This document shows, in pieces, positions 1 through 8,617 of a stretch of DNA of 48,259 nt. Position 1 is the stretch's first letter. The number at the start of each line of letters is the position of its first letter. The stretch is taken from contig NZ_JAELTU010000038.1 of the NCBI RefSeq assembly GCF_016429015.1, positions 1-48,259 on the forward strand, in the 5' to 3' direction. Source of the stretch: Rhizobium sp. ASV20. GTDB lineage: Bacteria; Pseudomonadota; Alphaproteobacteria; Rhizobiales; Rhizobiaceae. The notes under the pieces were generated by a model. That model worked only from the letters and a program-made list of their open reading frames with translations, did no database searches and was not told the DNA's origin. A program made the translations under genes and the position numbers.

Positions 1-300
1 GAGTTCCCTTTCGGCACTCTGATCATCAATGTGCTCGGGGCATTCGTAATGGGGTTGCTGACGGAATATTTCGCCTTCCGCGGCGGTGTGTCGCAGGAGG
101 TTCGGTTGTTCCTGACGACGGGTGTGCTGGGCGGTTTTACGACGTTTTCGACTTTTGCGCTGGAGAGCGTCGTGCTCTGGGAACGCGGACAGTGGATGCC
201 GGCTGCCGCCTATGTCGCCCTGTCTGTTTTCCTGTCGATTTGCGCTTTATTAGCGGGACTTGCAATTGTCCGGCTAATAATTCAGGCTCAAGCCGTATAG
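1..300 (+). CDS. crcB: CrcB/Fluc fluoride channel, C-terminal part (5' end outside window)
   Basis: The frame is open from the first base and stops at 300, giving the last 99 residues. Small dual-topology membrane protein that exports fluoride passively. Seen: the family's GTLIINVLGAFVMG helix and the signature GGFTTFSTFALE, whose Phe and Thr/Ser residues line the pore in characterised Fluc channels, followed by one more hydrophobic helix. Fluc proteins are about 125 residues, so roughly 25 N-terminal residues are missing. The gene sits alone on the plus strand here, so a fluoride riboswitch, if present, would lie outside the window. Confidence 0.93.
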   Translation, partial: EFPFGTLIINVLGAFVMGLLTEYFAFRGGVSQEVRLFLTTGVLGGFTTFSTFALESVVLWERGQWMPAAAYVALSVFLSICALLAGLAIVRLIIQAQAV

Positions 301-600
301 TGATGGCAGCTCATCAGATCTTGCCGCATTTTTGCCGATTCTGGGGTGAATCCCTCTCGAGAATCGCCGGAGAATCATCCCAGGATGAAGCACCGTTCGT
401 TGCGAACGGACTCTCTTGCGAAATTCGACTATTCAACTCATATAATCGGTTATTGTGATCACCGCATAACACAAGGAGTCGGGTGTCAATCGGGAAGGGA
501 CGGGCTGATATCCCAAGCTTCGAGCCTGTTGCCCCTTCGGGATTTGCATGCCAATTCCCCGGGCGACGATTTCCTCCCTGAACGGCCCTTAAAGACAGAC
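301..600. other. Intergenic, no recognised gene
   Basis: About 300 bases between crcB and the hydroxylase. An open frame runs through it into the downstream gene (from 346), but its translation has no domain character and the downstream protein family starts later. No clear promoter, RNA or repeat was seen. Confidence 0.5.
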
Positions 601-1446
601 ATGACGGAGAGTCCCTTGAGCGCACCTGCTCCCACTTCCAACCAATCTCCTGCTCCGGAACAGACTTTCGGCACGGCCGGGATCGCGCCCATGGAGCGCG
701 CGAGCGCCATGACGCGCTTCTTCATGGGCATCGTCGCCTGGGCCGAGGGGCTCAATCTCAAATATGCCAAACTTGGCAATCCGCCTGTTTACGACACCAA
801 GACTTTTCCCTGGGCTGCCGAGATCGAAAAAGACTATCCGGCCATCCGCGCCGAGCTCGAGAAGGTGCTGCTGCGTCAGAGCGAGCTGCCGACCTTTCAG
901 GACATCTCGACCGATGTGAAGACCATCTCGACCGACACGCGCTGGAAGACGTTCTTCCTTCTCGGTTTCGGCGTGAAGTCCGAGCAGAACATCAAGGCGT
1001 GCCCCAATACCTGGGCAGCCGTGCAGAAGATCCCCGGCCTCACGACGGCGATGTTCTCTATCTTCGAGCCGGGCAAGCATCTTCCCGCGCATCGTGGCCC
1101 TTATAACGGCGTGCTGCGCCTGCATCTCGGGCTCATCGTGCCCGAGCCGAACGAGAAGCTTGCTATCCGCGTCGACAAGCAGGTGTGCCATTGGCAGGAA
1201 GGCAAGGCGCTGATTTTCGACGACGCCTATGAGCATGAAGCCTGGAACCACTCCGACAAGACCCGCGTCGTTCTCTTCGTCGATTTCGTCAAGCCGTTGA
1301 AGTTCCCGGCCCGCTTCGTCAACTGGGCCCTGATGAACCTGGCGATCTTCACGCCCTTCATCAAGGAAGGCCTCGACAATCACAAGGAATGGGAAAAGAA
1401 GTTCTACGCCGAGGCAGAGGCGTTCAGAAACCGCCCGAAGCCCTGA
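601..1446 (+). CDS. Aspartyl/asparaginyl beta-hydroxylase (AspH/LpxO) family dioxygenase
   Basis: 281 residues. Fe(II)/2-oxoglutarate dioxygenase of the family that includes lipid A hydroxylase LpxO. Seen: a FEPGKHLPAHRGPYNG segment (His164 as first iron ligand), LRLHLGLIVP, then FDDAYEHEAWNHSDKTRVVL, which supplies the distal His and the Arg that binds 2-oxoglutarate. A hydrophobic stretch near the C-terminus (WALMNLAIFTPF) would suit membrane association, as in LpxO. The ATG at 601 was chosen because the upstream extension (from 346) has no family-like sequence; the ribosome site is weak, and the ATG at 691 is an alternative. Substrate is not decidable from sequence: lipid A 2-hydroxylation is plausible, peptide hydroxylation is possible. 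Confidence 0.85.
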   Translation: MTESPLSAPAPTSNQSPAPEQTFGTAGIAPMERASAMTRFFMGIVAWAEGLNLKYAKLGNPPVYDTKTFPWAAEIEKDYPAIRAELEKVLLRQSELPTFQDISTDVKTISTDTRWKTFFLLGFGVKSEQNIKACPNTWAAVQKIPGLTTAMFSIFEPGKHLPAHRGPYNGVLRLHLGLIVPEPNEKLAIRVDKQVCHWQEGKALIFDDAYEHEAWNHSDKTRVVLFVDFVKPLKFPARFVNWALMNLAIFTPFIKEGLDNHKEWEKKFYAEAEAFRNRPKP

Positions 1447-1470
1447 TTTCATCGGCTGTTTAATTCAACA

Positions 1471-1508
1471 AAACCCCGAAATCCCTGCGGATTCCGGGGT
1501 TTCATTTT
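1471..1508. terminator. Rho-independent terminator, probably bidirectional
   Basis: Stem AAACCCCG (1471-1478) pairs with CGGGGTTT (1495-1502), followed by a T-rich run on the plus strand. It lies between two convergent genes ending at 1446 and 1527. Confidence 0.75.
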
Positions 1509-1526
1509 GTCGATTACTGGCAGGTG

Positions 1527-3245
1527 TCAGGCAGGCTTGCTCGCGTCGTCTGCCTCCTCCTCGTAGTATTCTTCTTCCGGTGCGGCCGCAGCTGGCTTGC
1601 CGTCGAGCTTGCCGAGCAGTGCCGAGATGGCATTGTCGCCATCGAAGCCGGCTTCTTTCAGCAGGCGGTCGAGGATCGGCTTGTTGGCCTGGTAGGAGAG
1701 AAGCTGGCCGGCCAGACCTTCGCCAAGGCCGACGCCACTGCCGCCGGTCGCGCCGTTGCCGTTGCGACCGAGCATACCGCCGGTGTCGAAGATGCGGATG
1801 TCGGAGATCTTCTCGATCGGCTTGACCGCTTCGGCAAGAGCGGCGGGCACGATGCGGATCCGCTCGCGGGTGATCTCGAACTCGATGATGGCGGGGCTGA
1901 GCTTGTTGCGAGCTTCGTTTAGCAGCGCTTCGCTTTCAGCCGTTGCCTTGCCGGTTTCGAGAATGCCCTTGGCCTTGATGATCGCAGCATCGGCTTCGGC
2001 GGTTGCCAGCGTCTTGATGGCATCTGCCTGGTCGGTCGCTGCCTGCTTTTCGGCTTCGGCGGCGATGGTAACGGCGGTCGCCTGGGTCTGGGCGCGCTTC
2101 TGCGCGTCGATCACGGCGATCTGCTTTTCACGGTCTGCAATTTCGACGGCTCGTGCAGTGCCGACCTTTTCTTCGGCGGCGATGGCGAGTGCGCGGGCAG
2201 CCTCTGCCTTCGCCTTGGCTTCCGACTCCTCGCGGCTCTTGTTGGAGACCGCGATGGCGCTTTCCTGGGCGACGATCTGAATGTCGCGTCGCGCTTCGGT
2301 ATCGCGCTGCTGCACGGCGCGGGTCGAGTCGATGTTGGCGGATTCGCGAGCCTGCTTTGCAGCGGCCTCGCGTTCGGCGATCGCCTGCTCGGCCGCGATG
2401 CGAGCTTCTTCTTCCGCGCGCTTGGCGGCTTGTTCCTGCTGCGCAGTTTCAGCGCGGGTCGCGGCCGACTTGTTGGCGATGTCGCGCTGTTGGTTCAGCT
2501 CGGCCTCGCGCTTCGTCCGCTCGATGGTGAGGGACTGCTGGCGGGCTTCAAGGTCCTTCTGGGCGATCGCGACTTCGGTGTCGCGCACGACTTCGTTACG
2601 TTCCTTCTTGCGGGCTTCGGTTACGCGGGTCAGCGCGGCAAGACCGTGGGCATCGAAGAAGTTATTGGCATTGAAGTGCTTGATATCCGTCTGGTCGAGG
2701 CGGGTGAGCGATACCGATTCCAGTTCGAGACCGTTGGATTGCAGGTCAGAACCGACCGCATCCTGCACCGCCTTGACGAAGTCCATGCGTTGTTCCTGCA
2801 AAGCATCGAGGTTCATCGTGGCTGCGACCGAGCGCAAGCTGTCGACGAACTTTGCTTCGATCAGCTGGCGCAGTTGCTCGCTGTCGTTGGTGCGGCTGCC
2901 GAGTGTCTGAGCGGCAAGCGCGATTGAAGAGCTGTCCGGCTTGACGCGAACGTAGAACTCGGCGCCGATATCGACGCGCATGCGGTCCTTGGTGATCAGC
3001 GCGTCGTTTTCGCCGCGTTGGACTTCCAGGCGCAGCGTCTTGAGGTTGACGCGAGCGATCGAGTGGAAGATCGGCAGGACGACGGAACCGCCGTCGAGAA
3101 CGACTTTCTGGCCGCCGAGACCAGTCCGCACATAGGCTTCATCGCGGCTCGAACGGACATAGAGCGAGGCAAGGACAAAGCCGATCCCGAGGATCAGGAC
3201 GAGGCCGATGCCTGCGGGAAGAATAAGGTCGTAAAGGCCAATCAT
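1527..3245 (-). CDS. yqiK: Flotillin-like SPFH-domain protein (YqiK type)
   Basis: 572 residues. Membrane scaffold of the flotillin family. Seen: one N-terminal membrane segment (about residues 6-30), an SPFH/band-7 domain (about 35-200, with VRTGLGGQKVVLDGGSVVLP), then a very long Ala/Glu/Arg-rich coiled coil (about 210-450) rich in EA and AEA repeats, and a Gly-rich then acidic tail. Flotillins form oligomeric rings that order membrane microdomains. Its ATG overlaps the stop of the upstream yqiJ-like gene (ATGA), so the two are probably translationally coupled. The YqiJ-YqiK pairing is known in E. coli; here a PspA gene is added upstream, pointing to an envelope-stress role. Confidence 0.9.
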   Translation of the reverse strand: MIGLYDLILPAGIGLVLILGIGFVLASLYVRSSRDEAYVRTGLGGQKVVLDGGSVVLPIFHSIARVNLKTLRLEVQRGENDALITKDRMRVDIGAEFYVRVKPDSSSIALAAQTLGSRTNDSEQLRQLIEAKFVDSLRSVAATMNLDALQEQRMDFVKAVQDAVGSDLQSNGLELESVSLTRLDQTDIKHFNANNFFDAHGLAALTRVTEARKKERNEVVRDTEVAIAQKDLEARQQSLTIERTKREAELNQQRDIANKSAATRAETAQQEQAAKRAEEEARIAAEQAIAEREAAAKQARESANIDSTRAVQQRDTEARRDIQIVAQESAIAVSNKSREESEAKAKAEAARALAIAAEEKVGTARAVEIADREKQIAVIDAQKRAQTQATAVTIAAEAEKQAATDQADAIKTLATAEADAAIIKAKGILETGKATAESEALLNEARNKLSPAIIEFEITRERIRIVPAALAEAVKPIEKISDIRIFDTGGMLGRNGNGATGGSGVGLGEGLAGQLLSYQANKPILDRLLKEAGFDGDNAISALLGKLDGKPAAAAPEEEYYEEEADDASKPA

Positions 3246-3895
3246 GAATGTTGCTCCGTAGAGGATTTGTCATCGGAACTGACGAGGTCCGAAGGGGCGG
3301 AAACTGCGATGAAGATGTCGGCCTTGCGGTCGACAAGCAGAACTTTGGCGCCGATCGGCAAGGGGCTTTCGCCCTTGGCGGCGCAGGCGCGCAGCTGATG
3401 CCAGTTGCCATACGCATCCTTGACGCTGACGCGGCCGGGCAGGCCTTGATCCAGAGGGCCGATGGAAACCGTGCCGGTTCGGCCGACGAAATCGACGGCA
3501 TCGACGGCGTAGGTCTCGTCGCGTGGCACGATCCTGGCGATCGTGCGTGTCGAACCCCGGACGAGGGGTATCGTGACGAGCAGAGCCGGCGGTGCGGCGA
3601 TGATCGCGGGCAGTGGGGCCCACATCATGTCGGCTACCGTCTGGATGGCAAATCCCGTCACGGCGAAGATGCCGAGCACCAGCATGATCAGGATCAAAAG
3701 CGGCACGCCGCCTATATTGATCCAGAACAACAGCCCGGCGATCACGCCGTCATGGCCTTCGAAATGCGGCTTGCCGATGAGTTCGCTCAGCGAGAAGCCG
3801 AGCAGCATCGACAGGATTTCGACAGCAGTCAGTCCGATCAGGATCATTGCCGCGATGGCAAAAGGCGCACATTCGGGTGCGAGAAACAGGTGCAT
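3242..3895 (-). CDS. yqiJ: YqiJ-like inner-membrane protein with C-terminal OB-fold (NfeD-like)
   Basis: 217 residues. Seen: N-terminal hydrophobic helices (about residues 10-35, 50-95 and 105-120) and a soluble C-terminal region of beta character (about 130-205: FVGRTGTVSIGPLDQGLPGRVSV, then GAKVLLVDRKADIFIAV) typical of the OB-fold partner of flotillins. NfeD/YqiJ proteins are usually encoded next to flotillins and are thought to bind them. It starts three bases after the stop of the upstream PspA gene and overlaps the flotillin start by four bases, so all three are one transcription unit. Confidence 0.85.
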   Translation of the reverse strand: MHLFLAPECAPFAIAAMILIGLTAVEILSMLLGFSLSELIGKPHFEGHDGVIAGLLFWINIGGVPLLILIMLVLGIFAVTGFAIQTVADMMWAPLPAIIAAPPALLVTIPLVRGSTRTIARIVPRDETYAVDAVDFVGRTGTVSIGPLDQGLPGRVSVKDAYGNWHQLRACAAKGESPLPIGAKVLLVDRKADIFIAVSAPSDLVSSDDKSSTEQHS

Positions 3896-3898
3896 CGT

Positions 3899-5044
3899 TT
3901 ACTGGCCGTTGGCCTTGAAACGGGCAAGGCGTGCTTCGATGGCCTGCTCCCGGTGCAGGCGGTCGAGCTCATCGAGCTCGGCGCTGGTGGCTGGTTCTCC
4001 CGATGGCACTCCCGTCAAGCGAGAGACTGCGGATGCGGCGCGAGCGGCGCCGGCTGCCGGCGTGGGCCGCGGATTTCCGGCCGCTGCTTCTTCGGGTGTG
4101 TGTCGGGCTACGCTGCGCTTGAAGTCGATAAGTCGTGCCTCCGCCTCGCGGCGAGTGGCGAGAATGGCCTGCAGCGCTTTCTGACCCTCGTCGATCTGCT
4201 CGTGTGCATCCGCCAGCGCCCTGTCGAGTGCTGCGATCTGCGCTTCGAGGTCGATCTGGCGCGCAACGCCGGCCTTGGCGAGGTCGTCGCGGTTGGCGGA
4301 GACGGCAAGGCGGATCTTCTCGTCGAGGGCTGCGAGGTCATCGACGATTTCGGTGCGGCGGCTCTGGATGCGATATTCCTCGGCACGCGCTTTGCCCAGA
4401 TCGGTGCGGGCATCGTCTGCGGCCGCATCGATCTCCCGCAGCGCCTGCTCGATGACTGCGATCTTGTTCGCGCCTTCCACCTTGTCGATGGCGGTGTTGG
4501 CGAGGCCGGCGATCAGCCGTCCCATGCGGGAAAGAATGCCTTCATTCGTCATGATGTTTTCCTCCGTTCGGGGGGAGTTGGGCGTTACGCCGATGTGAAT
4601 CTCGTAGCGGCCGTCATCGGCGATCAAATAGGCGGGAAAGACGCTCTCCCAGCCCTTGAAATAACCGGCCACATCGAAGGGCACGGCAAAGCGGCCGCGC
4701 ACCGTCGAGATTGTCAGGTCCGAAGGACCCTTGATGGCAAAGAGTTTTTCATCGAGCGGCAGGCGGTTCGTTCCCGTCAGCTCGCCTCTGCTGGCCGCAA
4801 AATCCCGCAGGCCGAGCGTCACGAGGCGCGCGGGTAAAGCGGTGCGTTCACGGATAGTTTCATAAGCAAGGTCATGAAGCCTGACGAGGTTCGCACCGGC
4901 TTTGTCCGGAACGATCTCTGCCAGCAGCGTCATCATCTGCCTGTATGCGGCGAAGGTCTCATCCATCGCCTGTCGTGCCTGCGCATCGGGAGCGAGCTCA
5001 TATCGCAGGTCCGTTGCGTGCGATGGAGTGGGTGTCTTAGCCAT
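3899..5044 (-). CDS. PspA/IM30 protein with an in-frame N-terminal domain resembling the TnpB N-terminus
   Basis: One open frame of 381 residues from the ATG at 5044 (a longer TTG-initiated frame to 5080 is possible). Residues 1-165: from memory of IS200/IS605 OrfB/TnpB proteins, the run LHDLAYETIRERTALPARLV, then STVRGRFAVPFDVAGYFKGW and DGRYEIHIGV, follow the order and spacing of the N-terminal (wedge/REC) half of one TnpB subgroup; the RuvC nuclease half is absent. Residues 165-381: PspA/IM30, beginning MTNEGILSRMGRLIAGLANT, mostly alpha-helical coiled coil. PspA binds stressed inner membranes and forms ESCRT-III-like assemblies. An internal ATG at 4552 with a strong ribosome site (GGAGG, 8 bases before) would make a 217-residue PspA of normal family length. 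A run of six C just before that site suggests the fusion may come from a one-base indel between two ATGA-overlapping genes. First gene of the operon with yqiJ and yqiK. Confidence 0.8.
   Translation of the reverse strand: MAKTPTPSHATDLRYELAPDAQARQAMDETFAAYRQMMTLLAEIVPDKAGANLVRLHDLAYETIRERTALPARLVTLGLRDFAASRGELTGTNRLPLDEKLFAIKGPSDLTISTVRGRFAVPFDVAGYFKGWESVFPAYLIADDGRYEIHIGVTPNSPRTEENIMTNEGILSRMGRLIAGLANTAIDKVEGANKIAVIEQALREIDAAADDARTDLGKARAEEYRIQSRRTEIVDDLAALDEKIRLAVSANRDDLAKAGVARQIDLEAQIAALDRALADAHEQIDEGQKALQAILATRREAEARLIDFKRSVARHTPEEAAAGNPRPTPAAGAARAASAVSRLTGVPSGEPATSAELDELDRLHREQAIEARLARFKANGQ
4550..4575 (-). promoter_or_regulatory. Internal ribosome site and C6 tract at the TnpB-like/PspA junction
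   Basis: On the minus strand a run of six C (4575-4570) is followed by GGAGG (4565-4561) and ATG (4552-4550). With five C the upstream frame would read ...TPNSPERRKTS and stop at a TGA overlapping this ATG as ATGA, the usual coupled-gene layout. With six C, as here, the frames fuse. Confidence 0.65.
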
Positions 5045-5168
5045 GCATATCAAGTAAAGCACCGCTCGAGTGCTTTTCAATGGCGCGGATCTGCAAACAT
5101 GAATGAATTGTAATGAAAGATGGGCCGCATAAGTTGCAAAAACTTGATGCTTCGCGCTCGCTATTGGG

Positions 5169-5207
5169 GATCGCAGCCGCGATCGACCTCTCGCTTTCGC
5201 AGAGGTC
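5169..5207. other. Two adjacent hairpins downstream of the E1/KASIII fusion gene
   Basis: GATCGC-AGCC-GCGATC (5169-5184) is followed directly by GACCTCT-N9-AGAGGTC (5185-5207). They lie between the stop of the fusion gene (5294) and the start of the PspA operon (5044). No T-run follows, so a classical terminator is not proven; they could be an RNA-processing or attenuation structure. Confidence 0.35.
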
Positions 5208-5293
5208 TCATTCCAATGCGGCTGTGCCTAGCCGTTGCCTCACGCCCGATCAGGGCGCGAAGCATCGTTGTGCAAGCGAGGGTGGGAAACCGG

Positions 5294-8200
5294 CTACTTT
5301 ATCGTGCGAACGATTGCCGCGCCCGAAGTCATGCCGCCGCCAAACGCGACCAAGCCCAGATTGAGCGGTTCGGACCGCTCTTTGACGACATGCATCATGG
5401 CGAGCGGAATGCTCGAGGAGCTGGTGTTGCCATAATTCTCGATGACGCTCAGGGCAGGGCGCCCGCTGCGCTTGGCTATGGTGTCGATAATGCGCTGATT
5501 GGCCTGGTGCGGCACCAGCAAATCGAGATTGGCAAGTTCGATGCCGGCATCGACGCAAGCGTCTTCGATCGAGCGGGACATGGAATGAACCGCCTCGGTG
5601 AAAACGGTACGGCCGTTCATGGCAATGACGCCGTCATCCGGCAGCGGTACATAAAGAAGATCGCCCGGTTCCGGCCGGCCGCTAATGGTGGGACGGCTGG
5701 CAGTGAATACCGGGTTGCGCGCCATCTCGCGGGTCGTCACCAGGCTCGCCGTGGCGGCATCGCCGAACAGGATGGCGGTCGAGAAATCCTTCATGTCAAG
5801 CAATGGAGACAGGACTTCGGAGGTGACGATCAATACCTTGGCGTCGTTCTGTTGTGCAATGAAATCATAGGCTTGCTGTAGCGCATAGAGATAGCCGGAG
5901 CATGCAGCGCCCATATCATAGGCGGCAAGCGAGGGTCGCACGCCGTCTTCGGCAACTGCGACGGCAACGCGGCTTGCAAGCGATGGGGTGGCGATATCGG
6001 GCGTTCCGGTCGCAGCGATGACCAGATCGATGTCGTGGATCGACATCTGGGTCTGGCGAAGCAGATCGCGCACAGCCTTGGTCGCTAGGCTGAGCGTGCC
6101 TTCGCCCTCGGCCACCCAGTAGCGGCTTTTGATGCCGGTCAGCGCGAAGATCTCGTCCGCACGCCGGTTCGGCCAATGATGGATGATGTCTTCATTGGCA
6201 ACCCGGCGACCGCCTGTCGCATAGCCGATACCACTGACCGCGATCTCCGAGAAACTGCCGGAATGGCGGCGCAGTGTTGGAATCGAATGTGATTTCAGAC
6301 GACGCAGCACGAATTTGTTCTGGACTTCCGAGGCAAGTGCGAAGTTCCGTTCGCTCGTTTCCCGGTTGGCGTCGACGGTCAGGAGGGGGCTGTCGGTAGC
6401 GATCTGATCGCCGACCCTGGCGAAGACTTCCTGCACGACACCACCGATGTTGGCGCAGATCTCAACCGAAGCCTTGGTCGCCTCAACAACGGCAACGAGC
6501 TGGCCGACTTCGATCGTGTCGCCAGGCTTGACCAGCAGATCGGTGATCAGCACGTTCTCGTCGGCCGGGCCGGAGCCAATCGCCTTAATGGCCGCGGTCG
6601 GGCCGCTGTCGTCCTCTTCGTGCCAGGTCACTTCGCATTCGAGAACTTCGGCCATCAGGTCGACCAGCTTGCTGTAGGACGGCAGGGTCTCGAGCTGATT
6701 GCGGAAATTGAAGGGGACGTGGGCATCAGACCGGGCAAGTCTGCGCACGACGACAGGCACATCTGTCTTCTCGGTGACCGTGGCGACGATTTCCGCCCCC
6801 ATGCCGACGGTGCGGTTGTCTTCATGAACGACGATCAGGCGGCGTGTGCGTCGGGCGCTCGCCAGTACTTCCTTTTCGTCCCAGGGCGAAATCGAGCGAA
6901 GGTCAAGCACCTCGACTGAGAAGCCCTGGGCTTCGAACGCCTTGGCTGCATTTGCGCACAAGGAAACCGTGTTGCCATAGCTGACCAGCGTCAGGTCACG
7001 GCCGCGTGCGACATGGCGCGACAGTCCGGGATGGACGAAGTGTTTGTCGAGGTCGGGCGAGGTACGACCGTCGGAATTGTTGAGTACCGCCTTGGGATAC
7101 ATGAAGACGGTGGGGCGCCGCGATTGGAAGGCGGCGTTGAGCAGACCAGCCGCATCGCCGGCGCTGGAGGGCATGACGACGTCTATGCCCGGCGTGTGCG
7201 CCAGCATGCTCTCGAAGCTTTGAGCATGGAACGGGCCGAGGCCCGGCTTGTAGCCGCCGCAGCTGACCATCAGGATGACGGGGGCTTCCCAGGCGCCATT
7301 CGTGCGCCAGAACATGCTGCCCATTTCCGAGACGATCTGGTTGTAGGCGAGCGGCAGGAAATCGGCGAACTGCAGGAAGGCGACAGGACGCTGCCCCGCA
7401 AGTGCGCGACCGACGGCGGTTCCGACGATCGTCGATTCGGTCAGCGCGGCGTTGCGCACGCGGTCCGGGTATCTCGTGCTGAGGCCGCGAGTGACGCCAA
7501 AGACGTCGCCCTTCGGATCTTCAATATCCTGGCCGAAGAGCACGACGTCGGGATTGGCGGCGAGCTGGCGTTCGAGGACGTCGTTCAACGCCTCGCGCAT
7601 TGTCAGCGTCGCTTCGCGTTCATTGCCGCGATATTCAGCTGCATTGCGGAAGGATGCAGGGTAGGGAGCCTTTGCTTCCGGTTCGACCGTGGGAGCATCC
7701 TCCCTGCGGGCGAGGCCGGCTTCGACCTGCACTTCTGCCGTCAGCTCCAGCTCGATTTTCTCAAGCTCGCTGGCATCGATGCCGGCATCTTTCAGCAGTG
7801 CGCGCAGATTGGGAAGCGGATCGCGGGCGGAACTCGTCTCGATTTCCAGTGTCGTACGGTAGGTCTTTTGATCGTCGGCATTGGTGTGGTCGGACAGGCG
7901 CTCGACATTGAGAAGCACGATGCTCGGTGCGCGGCTTTCGCGGCTTTGGCGAACAGCCTTGCGGAAAGCCTCCCGCGAGGCTGTCAGATCGTCGCCGTCG
8001 GTGCGAATGATGTCTACGCCATAAAACGAGGAGGCAGGGCCGCCGGGCAGGTCGAAAAAGGTCTGCTTGCTCGTTCGGGTCGAGATCGAGAAACTATTGT
8101 CCTCGATAATGAAGACGACGGGGGACTGGCTGCGCACAGCCTCGGCCACGGCTTCGACAAACTCGCCTTGCTGGGTTGTGCCGTCGCCGACGCAACAGAT

Positions 8201-8617
8201 GGCGATCGGCTTGCCGGGCCGGTTTTTCAGCGCTGCGCCGACGCCGGCCGCGTGCAAAGCATTATTACCGACCGGGCCGACGATCGAAGTGATGTTGAGA
8301 GCGCGGGAGGAAAGGTGCGCGCTCATCTGCCGGCCGGCGGAATGGGAATTGGCGGTGGCAAGAAGACTTGAGAAAAACTCTCGGATTGGCATGCCGCGCG
8401 CCAGCATCAGGGCCTTGTCGCGATAGTGTAGGTGCAGCCAGTCGTCTTCCTGGAGGAATTCGTTGAGCAGCGCCGTCGACTCATGTCCGGCGCCGGAAAC
8501 ATGGAAATGTGCTATGCCTTGCTTGATGAATTCTCGCTCAAGGCGGTCTATCTCTCTAGAAATATAAAATATTCTATGAAGTTGCTTGAGGTATTCTGTG
8601 CTGAACCTCCCTTCCAT
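5294..8617 (-). CDS. Four-domain fusion: 2-oxoacid dehydrogenase E1-alpha, E1-beta, lipoyl domain, ketoacyl-ACP synthase III
   Basis: 1107 residues. Domain order: E1-alpha (about 1-320; thiamine-diphosphate motif from GDG at 144-146 to DN at 173-174), E1-beta (about 335-665; ALTESTIVG and GPFHAQSFE), a lipoyl domain (about 685-750; VVEATKASVEI with the predicted lipoyl Lys715), and a FabH-like KASIII (about 790-1107) with its full triad: Cys906 in GAACSGYLY, His1037 in VPHQAN, Asn1064 in NYGNTSSSS. There is no E2 acyltransferase domain (no HxxxD-type catalytic core). Known parallel: bkdABC of Photorhabdus, where E1, a lipoyl protein and a KAS make branched starters for stilbenes and resorcinols. 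Inference: a 2-oxoacid is decarboxylated and its acyl group passed from the lipoyl arm to Cys906 for condensation with malonyl-ACP. The GGA upstream of the ATG is a weak ribosome site. Confidence 0.9.
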   Translation of the reverse strand: MEGRFSTEYLKQLHRIFYISREIDRLEREFIKQGIAHFHVSGAGHESTALLNEFLQEDDWLHLHYRDKALMLARGMPIREFFSSLLATANSHSAGRQMSAHLSSRALNITSIVGPVGNNALHAAGVGAALKNRPGKPIAICCVGDGTTQQGEFVEAVAEAVRSQSPVVFIIEDNSFSISTRTSKQTFFDLPGGPASSFYGVDIIRTDGDDLTASREAFRKAVRQSRESRAPSIVLLNVERLSDHTNADDQKTYRTTLEIETSSARDPLPNLRALLKDAGIDASELEKIELELTAEVQVEAGLARREDAPTVEPEAKAPYPASFRNAAEYRGNEREATLTMREALNDVLERQLAANPDVVLFGQDIEDPKGDVFGVTRGLSTRYPDRVRNAALTESTIVGTAVGRALAGQRPVAFLQFADFLPLAYNQIVSEMGSMFWRTNGAWEAPVILMVSCGGYKPGLGPFHAQSFESMLAHTPGIDVVMPSSAGDAAGLLNAAFQSRRPTVFMYPKAVLNNSDGRTSPDLDKHFVHPGLSRHVARGRDLTLVSYGNTVSLCANAAKAFEAQGFSVEVLDLRSISPWDEKEVLASARRTRRLIVVHEDNRTVGMGAEIVATVTEKTDVPVVVRRLARSDAHVPFNFRNQLETLPSYSKLVDLMAEVLECEVTWHEEDDSGPTAAIKAIGSGPADENVLITDLLVKPGDTIEVGQLVAVVEATKASVEICANIGGVVQEVFARVGDQIATDSPLLTVDANRETSERNFALASEVQNKFVLRRLKSHSIPTLRRHSGSFSEIAVSGIGYATGGRRVANEDIIHHWPNRRADEIFALTGIKSRYWVAEGEGTLSLATKAVRDLLRQTQMSIHDIDLVIAATGTPDIATPSLASRVAVAVAEDGVRPSLAAYDMGAACSGYLYALQQAYDFIAQQNDAKVLIVTSEVLSPLLDMKDFSTAILFGDAATASLVTTREMARNPVFTASRPTISGRPEPGDLLYVPLPDDGVIAMNGRTVFTEAVHSMSRSIEDACVDAGIELANLDLLVPHQANQRIIDTIAKRSGRPALSVIENYGNTSSSSIPLAMMHVVKERSEPLNLGLVAFGGGMTSGAAIVRTIK

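Noticed and set aside
3248..4837. Long plus-strand open frame (529 codons)
   Set aside because: It is antisense to PspA and YqiJ genes, low-complexity Arg/Gly/Asp-rich, and without domain or ribosome site; a GC-rich shadow frame.
7013..8371. Plus-strand open frame of 452 codons
   Set aside because: Antisense to the E1-alpha/beta part of the fusion, whose catalytic motifs are intact on the minus strand.
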